Assembly: GCF_025998175.1 (NCBI RefSeq)
Contig: NZ_AP026695.1
Location: 186,001 to 250,000, forward strand
DNA length: 64,000 nucleotides
Direction of reading: 5' to 3'
DNA from: Nitrosopumilus zosterae
GTDB taxonomy: Archaea; Thermoproteota; Nitrososphaeria; Nitrososphaerales; Nitrosopumilaceae
Positions 8,154-16,834 of the stretch are shown in pieces. Both the position numbers and the translations under genes were made by a program. Every line of letters begins with the position of its first letter. The first letter of the stretch is position 1. Under the pieces are notes generated by a model. That model was not told where the DNA came from and did no database searches. It saw only the letters and a program-made list of their open reading frames with translations.

Positions 8154-9220
8154 AGAAAAACTGGTTTGATGAAAAAATAAAAAAATTCTCTTTGATTGGT
8201 GGTTACAAAAAACCTGAACTTCTTAAAGATGCGGTAAAGCTTGATTCAAATGAAAACTATGTAATTTCAAAACAATTTCAAAATGACATTCTTTTATCGG
8301 CAAAAAAAAGCTCTGATGTAAGAGAATATCCACTTGGTGGTGCAGAACGATTAATTGATATGATATCCAAATTCATCAAAGTATCTTCTTCGATGATTGG
8401 AGTAGGAAATGGCTCTGATCAAATTTTGGATTTGATACTTTCTAATTTTGCATCAAAAGAAACCAAAGTTCTTACATCAAATCCTACATTTGGATTTTTT
8501 GAAGAACGCTGTAAATTATATTCAATTCCGTTAATTGCAATTCCGTTTTCAAACTCAATGAAATTAGATGTAAAAGATTTTATGAAACAATCTAAAGATG
8601 CATCTATACTTTATCTAGACTCTCCAAATAACCCGACTGGATTTCAATTTTCCAAAAATGACTTGACCAAACTTGTTAAATCTTTTGAGGGTCTTGTGAT
8701 AATTGATGAGGCATATGGGGAATTTGGCGATTATTCTCTTGCAAACATGGTGAAAACTCAGGAAAACTTGATTGTAGTGCAGACTCTTTCCAAATCATTT
8801 GGTTTGGCTGGACTACGACTGGGGTATTTTATTGCAAATAAGAAATTCACTGATACTTTTATGACCGTACTACAATATCCTTATCCTTTGAGTACAATTA
8901 CAATTGAATCCGGAATTTCTGCTTTAGAAAAATCTGATCTCATGAAAGATGCAGTGAATAACATCAAAACTGAAAGAAAAAGAGTTATTGAAACTTTACA
9001 AAAATATGATTCCTTTGAAGTCTTTGATTCCAAGGCTAATTTTGTGCTTTTTGATGCTCATGGTTCCTACAAGCGAGTATTTGCAGCCCTTGCAGAACAG
9101 GGAATCTCAATTCGTAAACTGGGAAAAATTGGAAGTCATGAAGGATGCCTTCGGGTTACAATAGGTACTAAAGAGATGAACTCAAAATTCTTACTTGCAA
9201 TTCGTGACTTGTTGGGATGA
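8150..9220 (+). CDS. hisC: Histidinol-phosphate aminotransferase
   Basis: A 356-residue fold-type I PLP aminotransferase that converts imidazole acetol phosphate and glutamate to histidinol phosphate. Recognisable elements are KLDSNENYV near the N-terminus, VGNGSDQILDLIL (cofactor phosphate region), LDSPNNPTGFQFS, IIDEAYGEF (the conserved Asp contacting the PLP ring) and LSKSFGLAGLRLGY with the Schiff-base lysine at about residue 215. Overlaps of 4 nt with hisD upstream and with the HAD gene downstream point to tight translational coupling inside the his operon. Confidence 0.92.
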   Translation: MKKNWFDEKIKKFSLIGGYKKPELLKDAVKLDSNENYVISKQFQNDILLSAKKSSDVREYPLGGAERLIDMISKFIKVSSSMIGVGNGSDQILDLILSNFASKETKVLTSNPTFGFFEERCKLYSIPLIAIPFSNSMKLDVKDFMKQSKDASILYLDSPNNPTGFQFSKNDLTKLVKSFEGLVIIDEAYGEFGDYSLANMVKTQENLIVVQTLSKSFGLAGLRLGYFIANKKFTDTFMTVLQYPYPLSTITIESGISALEKSDLMKDAVNNIKTERKRVIETLQKYDSFEVFDSKANFVLFDAHGSYKRVFAALAEQGISIRKLGKIGSHEGCLRVTIGTKEMNSKFLLAIRDLLG

Positions 9221-10191
9221 CTTTAACAAAAAAATTTGATGGAATTTATTTTGATGATTCAAGCGTTGACTTGCTTGATGGAATAGATGCTGTGATCTTT
9301 GATTGTGATGGCGTTTTAATTGATATTACAAAATCATACGATTCGGCAATCATCAAAACCACTAAATACATTTTAGAAACTTTTGCAAAAATTAATGATT
9401 CTGTAGATGTGGATTTTAAAATAATTGATGGGTTCAAATCCACTGGTGGATTCAATGATGAGGTTGATCTTACATATGCCGCAATAATTTCCCTAGTTGC
9501 AGCAAAAAAATTACAAAAAGATCCATATGATTTTATTTTTGATGTGATAAAAAATGCTGATTCCACCGGCATTGCATCAGTAGAAAAATATTTGGATGCT
9601 CTAACTGATATATCTGAGATTAAAAAACAATTATCTTATCCCGGTCCACATCATGAAAATATTCTGTATCAAAATTTTGATCAAATTTTTTACGGCCCAG
9701 AACTGTATGAAAAATTATTTGCCAAGTCTTCAAAATTTACTTCTCCGGGTCTAATTGAACAGGATGATGTAATTTTAAATGATGAATTGCTTGAAAAACT
9801 ACAAAATAAATTTGGTTCAAAAATTGCAATGGTTACAGGTAGAGGAAAAGAATCTGTAAGTTATTCATTAAAAGAATTGATAAATAAATTTGATTTGAAA
9901 AATTCAGCATTTTTGGAGGATGAACCAAGAGAACTTGCAAAACCAAATCCTAAATCCCTTTTAGATTCAATTAGTGGCATGAATAGCGTTTCTACATTAT
10001 ATGTTGGGGATTCAATGGAAGATTTCATTATGGCAAAAAAGGTCACTGACTTGGGATACAAAACTATTTTTTGTGGAATTATGGGGACTAGCAAAAATCC
10101 TAAAGAAAAACTTGAATTATTTGAGAGAAATGGCGCCATCTTGGTATTGGACTCGATTAACTTGCTCCCGAAGGTATTAAATTTAGAATAA
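9217..10191 (+). CDS. HAD-superfamily hydrolase, candidate histidinol-phosphate phosphatase
   Basis: A 324-residue HAD phosphatase embedded between hisC and hisB. All catalytic motifs are present: FDCDGVL (nucleophile Asp29 and acid Asp31), MVTGRG (motif II), KPNPK (motif III lysine) and YVGDSMEDFIMA (motif IV aspartates). A long helical insert (about residues 35-190, with GFKSTGGFNDEVDLTYA) separates motifs I and II. The layout resembles the HAD subfamily IA group that I recall being associated with, or fused to, HisB. The operon otherwise lacks any gene for histidinol-phosphate dephosphorylation, so this is the natural candidate for the HisN step. That assignment is inference from position. 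It overlaps hisC by 4 nt. Confidence 0.75.
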   Translation: MTLTKKFDGIYFDDSSVDLLDGIDAVIFDCDGVLIDITKSYDSAIIKTTKYILETFAKINDSVDVDFKIIDGFKSTGGFNDEVDLTYAAIISLVAAKKLQKDPYDFIFDVIKNADSTGIASVEKYLDALTDISEIKKQLSYPGPHHENILYQNFDQIFYGPELYEKLFAKSSKFTSPGLIEQDDVILNDELLEKLQNKFGSKIAMVTGRGKESVSYSLKELINKFDLKNSAFLEDEPRELAKPNPKSLLDSISGMNSVSTLYVGDSMEDFIMAKKVTDLGYKTIFCGIMGTSKNPKEKLELFERNGAILVLDSINLLPKVLNLE

Positions 10192-10216
10192 AGCAAAATC
10201 TATAGTCTGAGAAAAT

Positions 10217-10804
10217 ATGGTTATTAGAAAAGCCTCAATCAAACGAAATACCAAAGAAACCAGCGTTCAAGTATCTGCAAATATTGATGGAACGGGTAAA
10301 ACAAGCATCAAAACTGGCATTAATTTTCTTGATCACCTGATGGTATCTTTTGGAAAGCACGGAATGATGGATTTGAAGGTTAATGCAAAATCTAATGATG
10401 GAATTGAACACCATCTAATTGAAGATACTGCAATTACCCTGGGGCAAGCAATAGACAAAGCACTAGGATCCAGAAAAGGAATTACAAGATTTAGCTATGC
10501 ATCAGTTCCGATGGATGAATCGCTGGCAGAAGCTTCAATTGATTTGATAAAGCGCCCATTTTGGAAATTAACTCTATTAATTAAGCGAAATAAGATTGAA
10601 GATATTTCAAAAGAAGATCTTGAACATTTTTTTCAGTCGTTACTTCAAAATCTGAATAGCTGTATTCACCTTACTGTAAAGTATGGGGATAATGATCACC
10701 ACAAAGTTGAAGCTGCCATAAAGTCACTTGCAGTTGCTTTTAGAAATGCATCTTTAATGGATAAAAAACAAAAAGGAATTCCAAGTACAAAAGGTTCAAT
10801 GTAA
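10217..10804 (+). CDS. hisB: Imidazoleglycerol-phosphate dehydratase
   Basis: A 195-residue, single-domain IGPD that dehydrates imidazole glycerol phosphate to imidazole acetol phosphate with two Mn ions. The metal-binding repeats are visible as [12 protein letters not shown] and [14 protein letters not shown] in the first half, and [10 protein letters not shown] and [22 protein letters not shown] in the second. Unlike the enterobacterial HisB it carries no phosphatase domain, which is consistent with the separate HAD gene directly upstream (25 nt gap). The stop shares a base with the hisH start (TAATG). Confidence 0.94.
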   Translation: MVIRKASIKRNTKETSVQVSANIDGTGKTSIKTGINFLDHLMVSFGKHGMMDLKVNAKSNDGIEHHLIEDTAITLGQAIDKALGSRKGITRFSYASVPMDESLAEASIDLIKRPFWKLTLLIKRNKIEDISKEDLEHFFQSLLQNLNSCIHLTVKYGDNDHHKVEAAIKSLAVAFRNASLMDKKQKGIPSTKGSM

Positions 10805-11409
10805 TGGTCAGTGTGGCAATCTTTGATTATGGTGCTGGAAATATTTTCAGCTTAAAAAACTCGTTAGAAAAAGCAGGAGCATCTGTTGATGTAATTACAA
10901 ACTTTGATGAGCCTAACAAATATTCTGGTTTGTTACTTCCAGGTGTGGGAAACTTTGATCCTGCAATTAACAGCATTCGGAATTATTCTAAAACTGAATT
11001 TCGAGACTATGTGGGAGACATGCCCGTACTTGGAATTTGTCTTGGCATGGAGATGTTTTTTGAAAAAAGCGAAGAAGGAAAAGAGAGTGGACTCAATGTA
11101 ATTGATGGTGAAGTGATTGTACTTCCACCAACTCTTAAAGTCCCTCATATGGGATGGAACGATCTTGAAATCAAAAAACCTGGAAAAATTCTTGAAGGTG
11201 TTGATGATGGCTCATGGGTTTATTTTGTTCACTCTTACAGAGTAAAACCAAGCTCTGATGATGTAATTACAGCAGTGTCTGATTATGGAATAAAGGTTCC
11301 AGCAGTAGTTGAGAAAGATAATTTCATTGGTACCCAATTTCATCCAGAAAAATCAAGTACTGTTGGAAAGATGATGATTAAGAATTTTCTTGATGTGTGC
11401 AAAAAATGA
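10804..11409 (+). CDS. hisH: Imidazole glycerol phosphate synthase, glutamine amidotransferase subunit
   Basis: A 201-residue class I glutaminase that feeds ammonia to HisF. The catalytic triad is visible: nucleophile Cys79 in LGICLGM, and His180 and Glu182 in FHPEKS near the C-terminus. The N-terminal FDYGAGNIFSL and LPGVGNFDPA motifs are standard. It starts at the hisB stop (1 nt overlap), and its TGA overlaps the ATG of hisA (ATGA). hisA intervenes between the two synthase subunits hisH and hisF, a common archaeal order. Confidence 0.94.
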   Translation: MVSVAIFDYGAGNIFSLKNSLEKAGASVDVITNFDEPNKYSGLLLPGVGNFDPAINSIRNYSKTEFRDYVGDMPVLGICLGMEMFFEKSEEGKESGLNVIDGEVIVLPPTLKVPHMGWNDLEIKKPGKILEGVDDGSWVYFVHSYRVKPSSDDVITAVSDYGIKVPAVVEKDNFIGTQFHPEKSSTVGKMMIKNFLDVCKK

Positions 11410-12113
11410 AAATTATTCCTGCAATTGACTTGATGGATGGACAAGTAGTTCGGCTCTACAAGGGTGATCCAAATCAAAAAACTGTGTATAGTGATGATCC
11501 TGTGGATATTGCAAAAACATGGGAAGCAAACGGTGCAGATATGCTGCATGTTGTGGATTTGGATGCAACTTTAGGATTGGGTTCAAACATTCCAATAATA
11601 AAGAAAATTTTAGAGCAAGTTACAATCCCAGTAGAAGTAGCTGGTGGTCTGAGAGATGAATCACTAATTTTAGATGTTCTAAAAATATGTGATAGAGTAG
11701 TAATTGGAACTTTGGCATTTAAAGACAAGGCATTGTTAAAGAAATTACTCTTATCTTTGGGTTCTGAAAGAATTGTAATATCGGTTGATCACAAAGACGG
11801 TGAAATTGTTATTCATGGATGGCAGGATAAAACCGGAATAAAACTAGTTGATTCAATTAAAGAATTCCTTGAAATGGGATTTACTGAATTTTTGCTAACA
11901 AATGTGAGTCGTGATGGGACTCTGGAAGGCCCTGACTTGGAATTTTTAGAGCAAGCATGTAATCTTGAGAATGCTAATGTAATTGCCAGCGGTGGAATCT
12001 CAAATGTCAATGATGTTAAAGATGTTAAGGAAAAAAATCCATACGGAGTAATATTGGGAAAGGCTCTTTATGAAAACAAAATTTCAATAGAGGAAGCAAA
12101 GAGAATAGCATGA
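11406..12113 (+). CDS. hisA: ProFAR isomerase
   Basis: A (beta/alpha)8-barrel isomerase converting ProFAR to PRFAR (about 235 residues). The N-terminus [21 protein letters not shown] contains the catalytic Asp8, and SVDHKDG carries the second catalytic Asp near residue 128. The phosphate-binding glycines VAGGLRD and ASGGISN show the half-barrel duplication. I choose the ATG at 11406, which overlaps the hisH stop as ATGA. A GTG three codons upstream (11397) is in frame but gives no better match to the family N-terminus. It overlaps hisF by 4 nt. Confidence 0.93.
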   Translation: MKIIPAIDLMDGQVVRLYKGDPNQKTVYSDDPVDIAKTWEANGADMLHVVDLDATLGLGSNIPIIKKILEQVTIPVEVAGGLRDESLILDVLKICDRVVIGTLAFKDKALLKKLLLSLGSERIVISVDHKDGEIVIHGWQDKTGIKLVDSIKEFLEMGFTEFLLTNVSRDGTLEGPDLEFLEQACNLENANVIASGGISNVNDVKDVKEKNPYGVILGKALYENKISIEEAKRIA

Positions 12114-12913
12114 CTTTAACAAAACGAATAATCCCATGTCTTGATGTAAAAAATGGCAGAGTAGTAAAGGGTCTTCATTTTGAATCAATAAAGGATGCAG
12201 GAGATCCTGTGGAATTAGCTAGAAAATACAGTGATGAGGGTGCTGATGAATTGGTATTTTTAGACATTACCGCATCTGATGAACAAAGAGAGACAATCAA
12301 AGATTTAGTTCGAAGAGTTGCATCCGTAATTGATATTCCATTTACTGTTGGTGGTGGTGTCAAATCATTAGATGATGCAAGAAACATTTTACTTAATGGT
12401 GCTGACAAAGTAGGTATCAATACTGGCGCAATAAAAAATCCGCAAATAATTACTGAATTGATGGAATTGTTTGGCAGGCAATGTGTTGTAGTTGCAATTG
12501 ATGCAAAAAGAAATTATGATTTAAAAGATGGTGTAACTGTTTTTTCTGAAAACGGGCAATCTTTTTGGTATGAGGTTTTCATTTATGGCGGAAAAAAAGA
12601 AACTGGAATTGATGTCATACAATGGGCCAAAAAAGTAGACGAACTAGGTGCTGGAGAGATTCTACTTACCAGCATTGATAGAGATGGAACAAAAGACGGC
12701 TATGATATTTTATTGACAACATCAATTGTTGATTCTGTTTCTATTCCCGTGATTGCATCAGGTGGTTGCGGAAAACCATCTGACATGGTTGATGTATTTG
12801 AAAAATCAAATGTTGATGCTGCATTGGCTGCATCCATTTTTCACTATGAAACTCATGGAGTAAAAGGCGTCAAAACATACCTAAAAGAAAAAGAAATTCC
12901 TGTAAGGTTATAA
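12110..12913 (+). CDS. hisF: Imidazole glycerol phosphate synthase, cyclase subunit
   Basis: A 267-residue (beta/alpha)8-barrel partner of HisH that closes the imidazole ring, producing imidazole glycerol phosphate and AICAR. The catalytic aspartates are in [15 protein letters not shown] (Asp12) and VVAIDAKRN (about Asp130). The two phosphate sites are [11 protein letters not shown] and [10 protein letters not shown]. The barrel is homologous to HisA upstream. It starts through a 4-nt overlap with hisA. The next gene, hisI, begins 22 nt after its stop. Confidence 0.94.
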   Translation: MTLTKRIIPCLDVKNGRVVKGLHFESIKDAGDPVELARKYSDEGADELVFLDITASDEQRETIKDLVRRVASVIDIPFTVGGGVKSLDDARNILLNGADKVGINTGAIKNPQIITELMELFGRQCVVVAIDAKRNYDLKDGVTVFSENGQSFWYEVFIYGGKKETGIDVIQWAKKVDELGAGEILLTSIDRDGTKDGYDILLTTSIVDSVSIPVIASGGCGKPSDMVDVFEKSNVDAALAASIFHYETHGVKGVKTYLKEKEIPVRL

Positions 12914-12935
12914 AACCTGTTATTAATTTTGAAAC

Positions 12936-13265
12936 ATGCAAAAATCTATCGATGACATTGATTTTGAAAAAAGTGGAGGCCTAGTTCCAGTAATTGTTCA
13001 GGATATACTCACAAAAGATGTTTTGACTCTAGCATATGCAAACAAAGAATCGCTTGAACTTGCAAAAAAAACAGGAAACTCTTGGTTTTGGAGCCGCTCA
13101 AGAAACAAACTTTGGATGAAAGGAGAGGAATCAGGCAATACTCAAAAAATTAAAGAAATCCTAGTTGATTGCGATTCTGATGCAATTATTTATCTTGTAG
13201 AGCCGTTAGGTCCAGCTTGTCATTTGGGTGAAAAAGTATGCTTTCACAATTCATTAGAAAAATAA
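12936..13265 (+). CDS. hisI: Phosphoribosyl-AMP cyclohydrolase
   Basis: A 109-residue single-domain HisI that opens the adenine ring of phosphoribosyl-AMP. Zinc and magnesium ligands sit in the diagnostic VDCDSDAIIYLVEP and GPACHLGEKVCF segments, and SWFWSRSRNKLWMKGEESGN is the family core. No HisE (phosphoribosyl-ATP pyrophosphatase) domain is fused, and none is encoded elsewhere in the window. It is the last gene of the his operon and converges with a membrane-anchored unknown on the minus strand, with only 1 nt between their ends. Confidence 0.93.
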   Translation: MQKSIDDIDFEKSGGLVPVIVQDILTKDVLTLAYANKESLELAKKTGNSWFWSRSRNKLWMKGEESGNTQKIKEILVDCDSDAIIYLVEPLGPACHLGEKVCFHNSLEK

Positions 13266-13266
13266 A

Positions 13267-13857
13267 CTAGCATACTGATTCATAACTATCCTCTTCACCT
13301 GGAAGAATATCTTCGGTAATTTTAAATTCTAAATTTGGATAGTCTGTACCTCTGAACACCACCCTCCAATCCCCGATGAAATCCTCTACAGAACAATATC
13401 CTTTAATTTTTGATAGCTGAGGTTCAAGATAATAATTGAATGCTGGTCTTTCAGCACCGTCAAATGGAATAGTCCAATAAACAGAGTAATGACTGCTATT
13501 TAATGGTCTGAGAAAAACTATCTGCCCTTTTTCATCATAACTAATTCCGTTAATCCTTAGAAAAATTTTCTCACCTAAAACATATTCACTACGATCAATT
13601 TGAAATGGTCCTGATGTAAGCCATTCTCTCTCTTTTGGTGAATATTCATTTTCTAAATTGATTTTTTCTATCTCATCTAATTTCTCTTGAACTTCGGCAT
13701 TCTCTTCAACTGGAACTAATTCCTTATCCATTGCATCTTCAACTTCCATTGATCCTGTTTCTTCACTCTGATTCATAATTACCATCATTGTAATTATCAT
13801 TGTAACTATTAGTAATCCTGATCCAACCAGAATCCCGATCTTTGCAATGTTTTTCAA
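13267..13857 (-). CDS. Membrane-anchored extracytoplasmic protein of unknown function
   Basis: A 196-residue protein with a single N-terminal transmembrane segment (about residues 7-28, IGILVGSGLLIVTMIITMMVIM) after a short basic start, so the rest should face outside. Residues 30-75 are acidic and probably a flexible or helical linker. Residues 80-190 look like a compact beta-rich domain (FQIDRSEYVLGEKIFLRING, SVYWTIPFDG, DWRVVFRGTDY), ending with a conserved-looking LPGEEDSYESVC tail. Two cysteines (GYCSVEDF and the terminal Cys) could form a disulfide. I do not recognise a named family. Its own promoter must lie in the 13858-14050 intergenic region. Confidence 0.7.
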   Translation of the reverse strand: MKNIAKIGILVGSGLLIVTMIITMMVIMNQSEETGSMEVEDAMDKELVPVEENAEVQEKLDEIEKINLENEYSPKEREWLTSGPFQIDRSEYVLGEKIFLRINGISYDEKGQIVFLRPLNSSHYSVYWTIPFDGAERPAFNYYLEPQLSKIKGYCSVEDFIGDWRVVFRGTDYPNLEFKITEDILPGEEDSYESVC

Positions 13858-14012
13858 TGATAGGAATTTTGTGAAAATATCTAAAAACCTTCCTCATAAT
13901 TGAGAAATTTCAATAATTGCTTCTTTTAAGAGGTTTTTTCATGTTTAAGCGTTTTTTATCAATTTTTTTATATTTCAGCAAAAATTTTCCACTATATTTT
14001 TATTGAATAGAA

Positions 14013-14027
14013 TTAAGTATTACTTAA
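14013..14027. promoter_or_regulatory. 15-bp perfect palindrome upstream of threonine synthase
   Basis: TTAAGTATTACTTAA is a perfect 7-1-7 inverted repeat centred 31 nt before the ATG at 14051. It covers the position where the TATA box of a leaderless transcript would fall, so a bound regulator would interfere with TBP/TFB. It may be an operator, but AT-rich DNA makes chance palindromes common. Confidence 0.35.
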
Positions 14028-14050
14028 CTTGATATTAGGATTTTTTATCT

Positions 14051-15289
14051 ATGTTCTGTGAGGAAAAACTGATCTTGACTAAAACATCGTTGCAATGCAG
14101 GGAATGCAAAAAAGACTATGATAATGCTTTCAAGTATATCTGTGATGAGTGTTTTGGACCCCTTGATGTAAAATATGACTTTCCTGCACTCCCTAGAAAT
14201 ACATTTACAAATCGTGAACATACCTATTGGCGATATTTTGAACTGCTGCCTGTAGAGAATAAATCAAATATTGTCAGCATTGGCGCTGGCATGACTCCTC
14301 TAATTAAGGCTGACAATCTTGGAAAAAAATTAGGACTAAACAATCTTTACATCAAAAATGATTCTGTAAATCCAACATTTTCATTCAAAGATAGACCTGC
14401 AGGAGTTGCAGTATCAAAAGCAAAAGAATTTGGATTGTCTGCTGTTGGTTGTGCATCTACTGGTAATCTGGCGTCAGCTACTGCAGCACATGCAGCAAAA
14501 GCTGGAATGCCTTGCCATGTATTTGCTCCAAGTAACATTGAGATGGCAAAAATCACACAGGCATTATCTTATGGTGCAAACTATATCGCAGTTGATGGAA
14601 CATACGATGATGCAAACAGAATTGCTGCACAAATTGGTGACAGCAAAGGAATTGGAATAGTAAACATTAACATGCGTTCTCATTATGTGGAAGGATCTAA
14701 AACATTTGCATTTGAAGTTGCAGAACAACTTGATTGGCAAGTACCAGATCAAGTTATAATTCCAGTAGGAAGTGGTGCAATGCTTAATGCTATTTGTAAA
14801 GGATTTGAGGAACTACAAACTGTTTCATTGATTAATGATGTATCTAACATGCATATGATTGCAGCACAACCACATGGATGTGCACCTATAGTTGACGCAT
14901 TTAAGAAAAATTCTAAAGCAGTGATTCCAGTTGAGAATCCTGACACCATTGCAAAAAGTCTAGCCATTGGTGATCCTGGTGATGGCAGATATGTTCTAAA
15001 ACGTTTAGCACAGTATAATGGATTTGCAGAAGAATGTAACAACAAGGAAATACTTGATGCAATTTTATTACTTGCGCAAACTGAAGGAATATTCACAGAG
15101 CCTGCAGGTGGAGTGTCAGTCTCTGTTCTCCAAAAAATGGTAGAACAAGGAAAGATTGACGCAAATGACAAAGTGGTTTGTTACGTAACTGGCAATGGTC
15201 TAAAGGCAACAGAATCAATCATGGAAGTTTTGAAAAAACCTGACGTACTAAAAGCAGACATATCAGAAATATCGGCGGTAGTAAACTAA
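14051..15289 (+). CDS. thrC: Threonine synthase
   Basis: A 412-residue fold-type II PLP enzyme converting O-phosphohomoserine to threonine. An N-terminal zinc ribbon (LQCRECKKDY...YICDECFGPL, about residues 17-42) is typical of the archaeal form. The Schiff-base lysine is in SFKDRPAGVA (near residue 115), with the substrate loop GCASTGNLASATAAHAAKAG after it. IIPVGSGAMLNA is the PLP phosphate-binding loop, and TEPAGGVSVS lies near the C-terminus. The ORF starts at the ATG at 14051 behind a palindromic promoter region, and its stop overlaps the next start by one base (TAATG), coupling it to the E1-like fusion protein. Confidence 0.92.
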   Translation: MFCEEKLILTKTSLQCRECKKDYDNAFKYICDECFGPLDVKYDFPALPRNTFTNREHTYWRYFELLPVENKSNIVSIGAGMTPLIKADNLGKKLGLNNLYIKNDSVNPTFSFKDRPAGVAVSKAKEFGLSAVGCASTGNLASATAAHAAKAGMPCHVFAPSNIEMAKITQALSYGANYIAVDGTYDDANRIAAQIGDSKGIGIVNINMRSHYVEGSKTFAFEVAEQLDWQVPDQVIIPVGSGAMLNAICKGFEELQTVSLINDVSNMHMIAAQPHGCAPIVDAFKKNSKAVIPVENPDTIAKSLAIGDPGDGRYVLKRLAQYNGFAEECNNKEILDAILLLAQTEGIFTEPAGGVSVSVLQKMVEQGKIDANDKVVCYVTGNGLKATESIMEVLKKPDVLKADISEISAVVN

Positions 15290-16620
15290 TGGCAAATATC
15301 ACATTTACAATACCCTCAGTTTTGAACCAAAGCGGAGGGGAGAAAAAGACTGAGATTTCAGCTGATTCCCTTACTGACGCGTTTGCAAAAATTTCAGAAT
15401 TAATGGGTGATGACTTTAAGCGAAGAGTTTTGGAAAGTGATGGTGTTCCACGCTCATTGATTAACATCTACATCAATGGAAAGAATGCAAAATTCTCTAG
15501 CGGCATGGACACTTTATTAAAAGACGGTGATGAAGTTTACATTTTGCCTGCAGTAGCTGGTGGTTCTGAAGAACTATCTGCAAAAGAGCTTGACAAATTT
15601 TCACGACAAGTAATGCTTGAAGAGATTGGTTATAATGGACAACTAAAACTAAAAAACTCCAAAGTCTGTGTTGTTGGAGCTGGTGGTTTGGGAAATCCTA
15701 TTACATCAAGGTTGGCTGCAATGGGAGTTGGAACTCTAAGAATTGTTGACAGAGATGTAATTGAATTATCAAATTTGCATCGACAAACAATGTTTGATGA
15801 GGATGATGTTGGCCAAATCAAAGTTGAAGTAGCTGCAAAAAAATTACAGAAGCTAAACCCTGATTGTAACATAGAGGCATTAGCTGTATCTGTTAATGAT
15901 TATACGGCACTTGAAGTAGTTGAAGGATGTGACGTTGTAATTGATGCACTTGATAGTGTCAATGCAAGATATGCGTTAAACAAAGCGTGTGTAAAATTTG
16001 GAATTCCATTTGTAACAGGAGCTGCAGTTGGGGTTTCAGGACAAGCATTTACTATTTTACCAAAGGAATCCGCATGTTATTATTGCATGTTCCCTGATCT
16101 AAATGAGGATACAATGCCAACATGTAGTATTGAGGGTGTTCACCCATCAATACTGTCTATAGTTGGTGGAATAGAAGTTGCAGAAGCTGTAAAAATCATT
16201 ATTGGGAAAAAACCAAGTCTGTCTGAAAAAATACTTCACATTGATTTGGAAAATCTTGACTTTAACAGTGTCCGAACATTTCGAGCTGAGGAGTGTCCAA
16301 TTTGCGGAACAGGAAAACTTGAAGTCATTCCTAAAGAAGAATTAATTTTGGAAGAACTATGTGGCAGAAACAGAGGAAAGCGAACATACTCTATTACTCC
16401 AACTGAAACATTTGATCTTGATGTAAATAATGTAACTGACATTGCAAAAGAGAAAGGATTCATTGTAGATAATCAAGGAAACTTGGGATTATCGATGAGA
16501 ACTAATGAATTGTCTGTAAGTTTTATGAAGAAGGGATCGGCTGTCATTGTTGGTCCAAAAGATGAGGCAGAAGCTATTGCATTGTATAAAAGCCTCTTAG
16601 GAAAAGAGATCAAGGCATAA
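15289..16620 (+). CDS. Fused MoaD/ThiS-like ubiquitin-fold and E1-like (MoeB/ThiF) activating enzyme
   Basis: A 443-residue fusion. Residues 1-92 form a beta-grasp MoaD/ThiS-like domain ending in VYILPAVAGG, where G91-G92 occupy the place of the sulfur-carrier diglycine. Residues from about 98 form a MoeB/ThiF-type adenylating domain: ATP-binding VGAGGLGNP, RIVDRDVIELSNLHRQ, IDALDSVNARY, and zinc CxxC pairs in CYYCMFPD and CPICG. A small C-terminal domain (about 365-443) follows. E1-like proteins adenylate and then thiolate the C-terminus of a sulfur carrier, but here that end is internal. The gene may act on free carriers, be processed, or work in cis. It is coupled to threonine synthase, so a role in sulfur transfer or amino-acid metabolism is possible but unproven. 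Confidence 0.85.
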   Translation: MANITFTIPSVLNQSGGEKKTEISADSLTDAFAKISELMGDDFKRRVLESDGVPRSLINIYINGKNAKFSSGMDTLLKDGDEVYILPAVAGGSEELSAKELDKFSRQVMLEEIGYNGQLKLKNSKVCVVGAGGLGNPITSRLAAMGVGTLRIVDRDVIELSNLHRQTMFDEDDVGQIKVEVAAKKLQKLNPDCNIEALAVSVNDYTALEVVEGCDVVIDALDSVNARYALNKACVKFGIPFVTGAAVGVSGQAFTILPKESACYYCMFPDLNEDTMPTCSIEGVHPSILSIVGGIEVAEAVKIIIGKKPSLSEKILHIDLENLDFNSVRTFRAEECPICGTGKLEVIPKEELILEELCGRNRGKRTYSITPTETFDLDVNNVTDIAKEKGFIVDNQGNLGLSMRTNELSVSFMKKGSAVIVGPKDEAEAIALYKSLLGKEIKA

Positions 16621-16779
16621 AATAGTCTGTAAAATTTACATAAATTATTAGAAATAAATGAAATATATGGGGATCATTTGATTAATTTAAGAAGAAATAT
16701 GACATTTATATTCAAATGTTATAGAAAATTCATAAAATTTCAAAATAATGTAAAATAATCACAAGATCCGCGTATATTG

Positions 16780-16794
16780 TGGACAAATTGTCCA
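16780..16794. promoter_or_regulatory. 15-bp palindrome upstream of the S-layer promoter
   Basis: TGGACAAATTGTCCA is a perfect 7-1-7 inverted repeat placed 4 nt before the TATA element of the S-layer gene and within a slightly GC-richer patch. Its position just upstream of BRE/TATA suits a transcriptional regulator. The protein that would bind it is unknown. Confidence 0.45.
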
Positions 16795-16798
16795 TTAG

Positions 16799-16808
16799 GC
16801 TTAAATAC
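16799..16808 (+). promoter_or_regulatory. TATA box of the S-layer gene
   Basis: GCTTAAATAC is centred 31 nt before the ATG at 16835, which predicts a leader of only a few nucleotides. Confidence 0.6.
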
Positions 16809-16834
16809 AAACTTTAAAGAAAAATGCTAATAAC

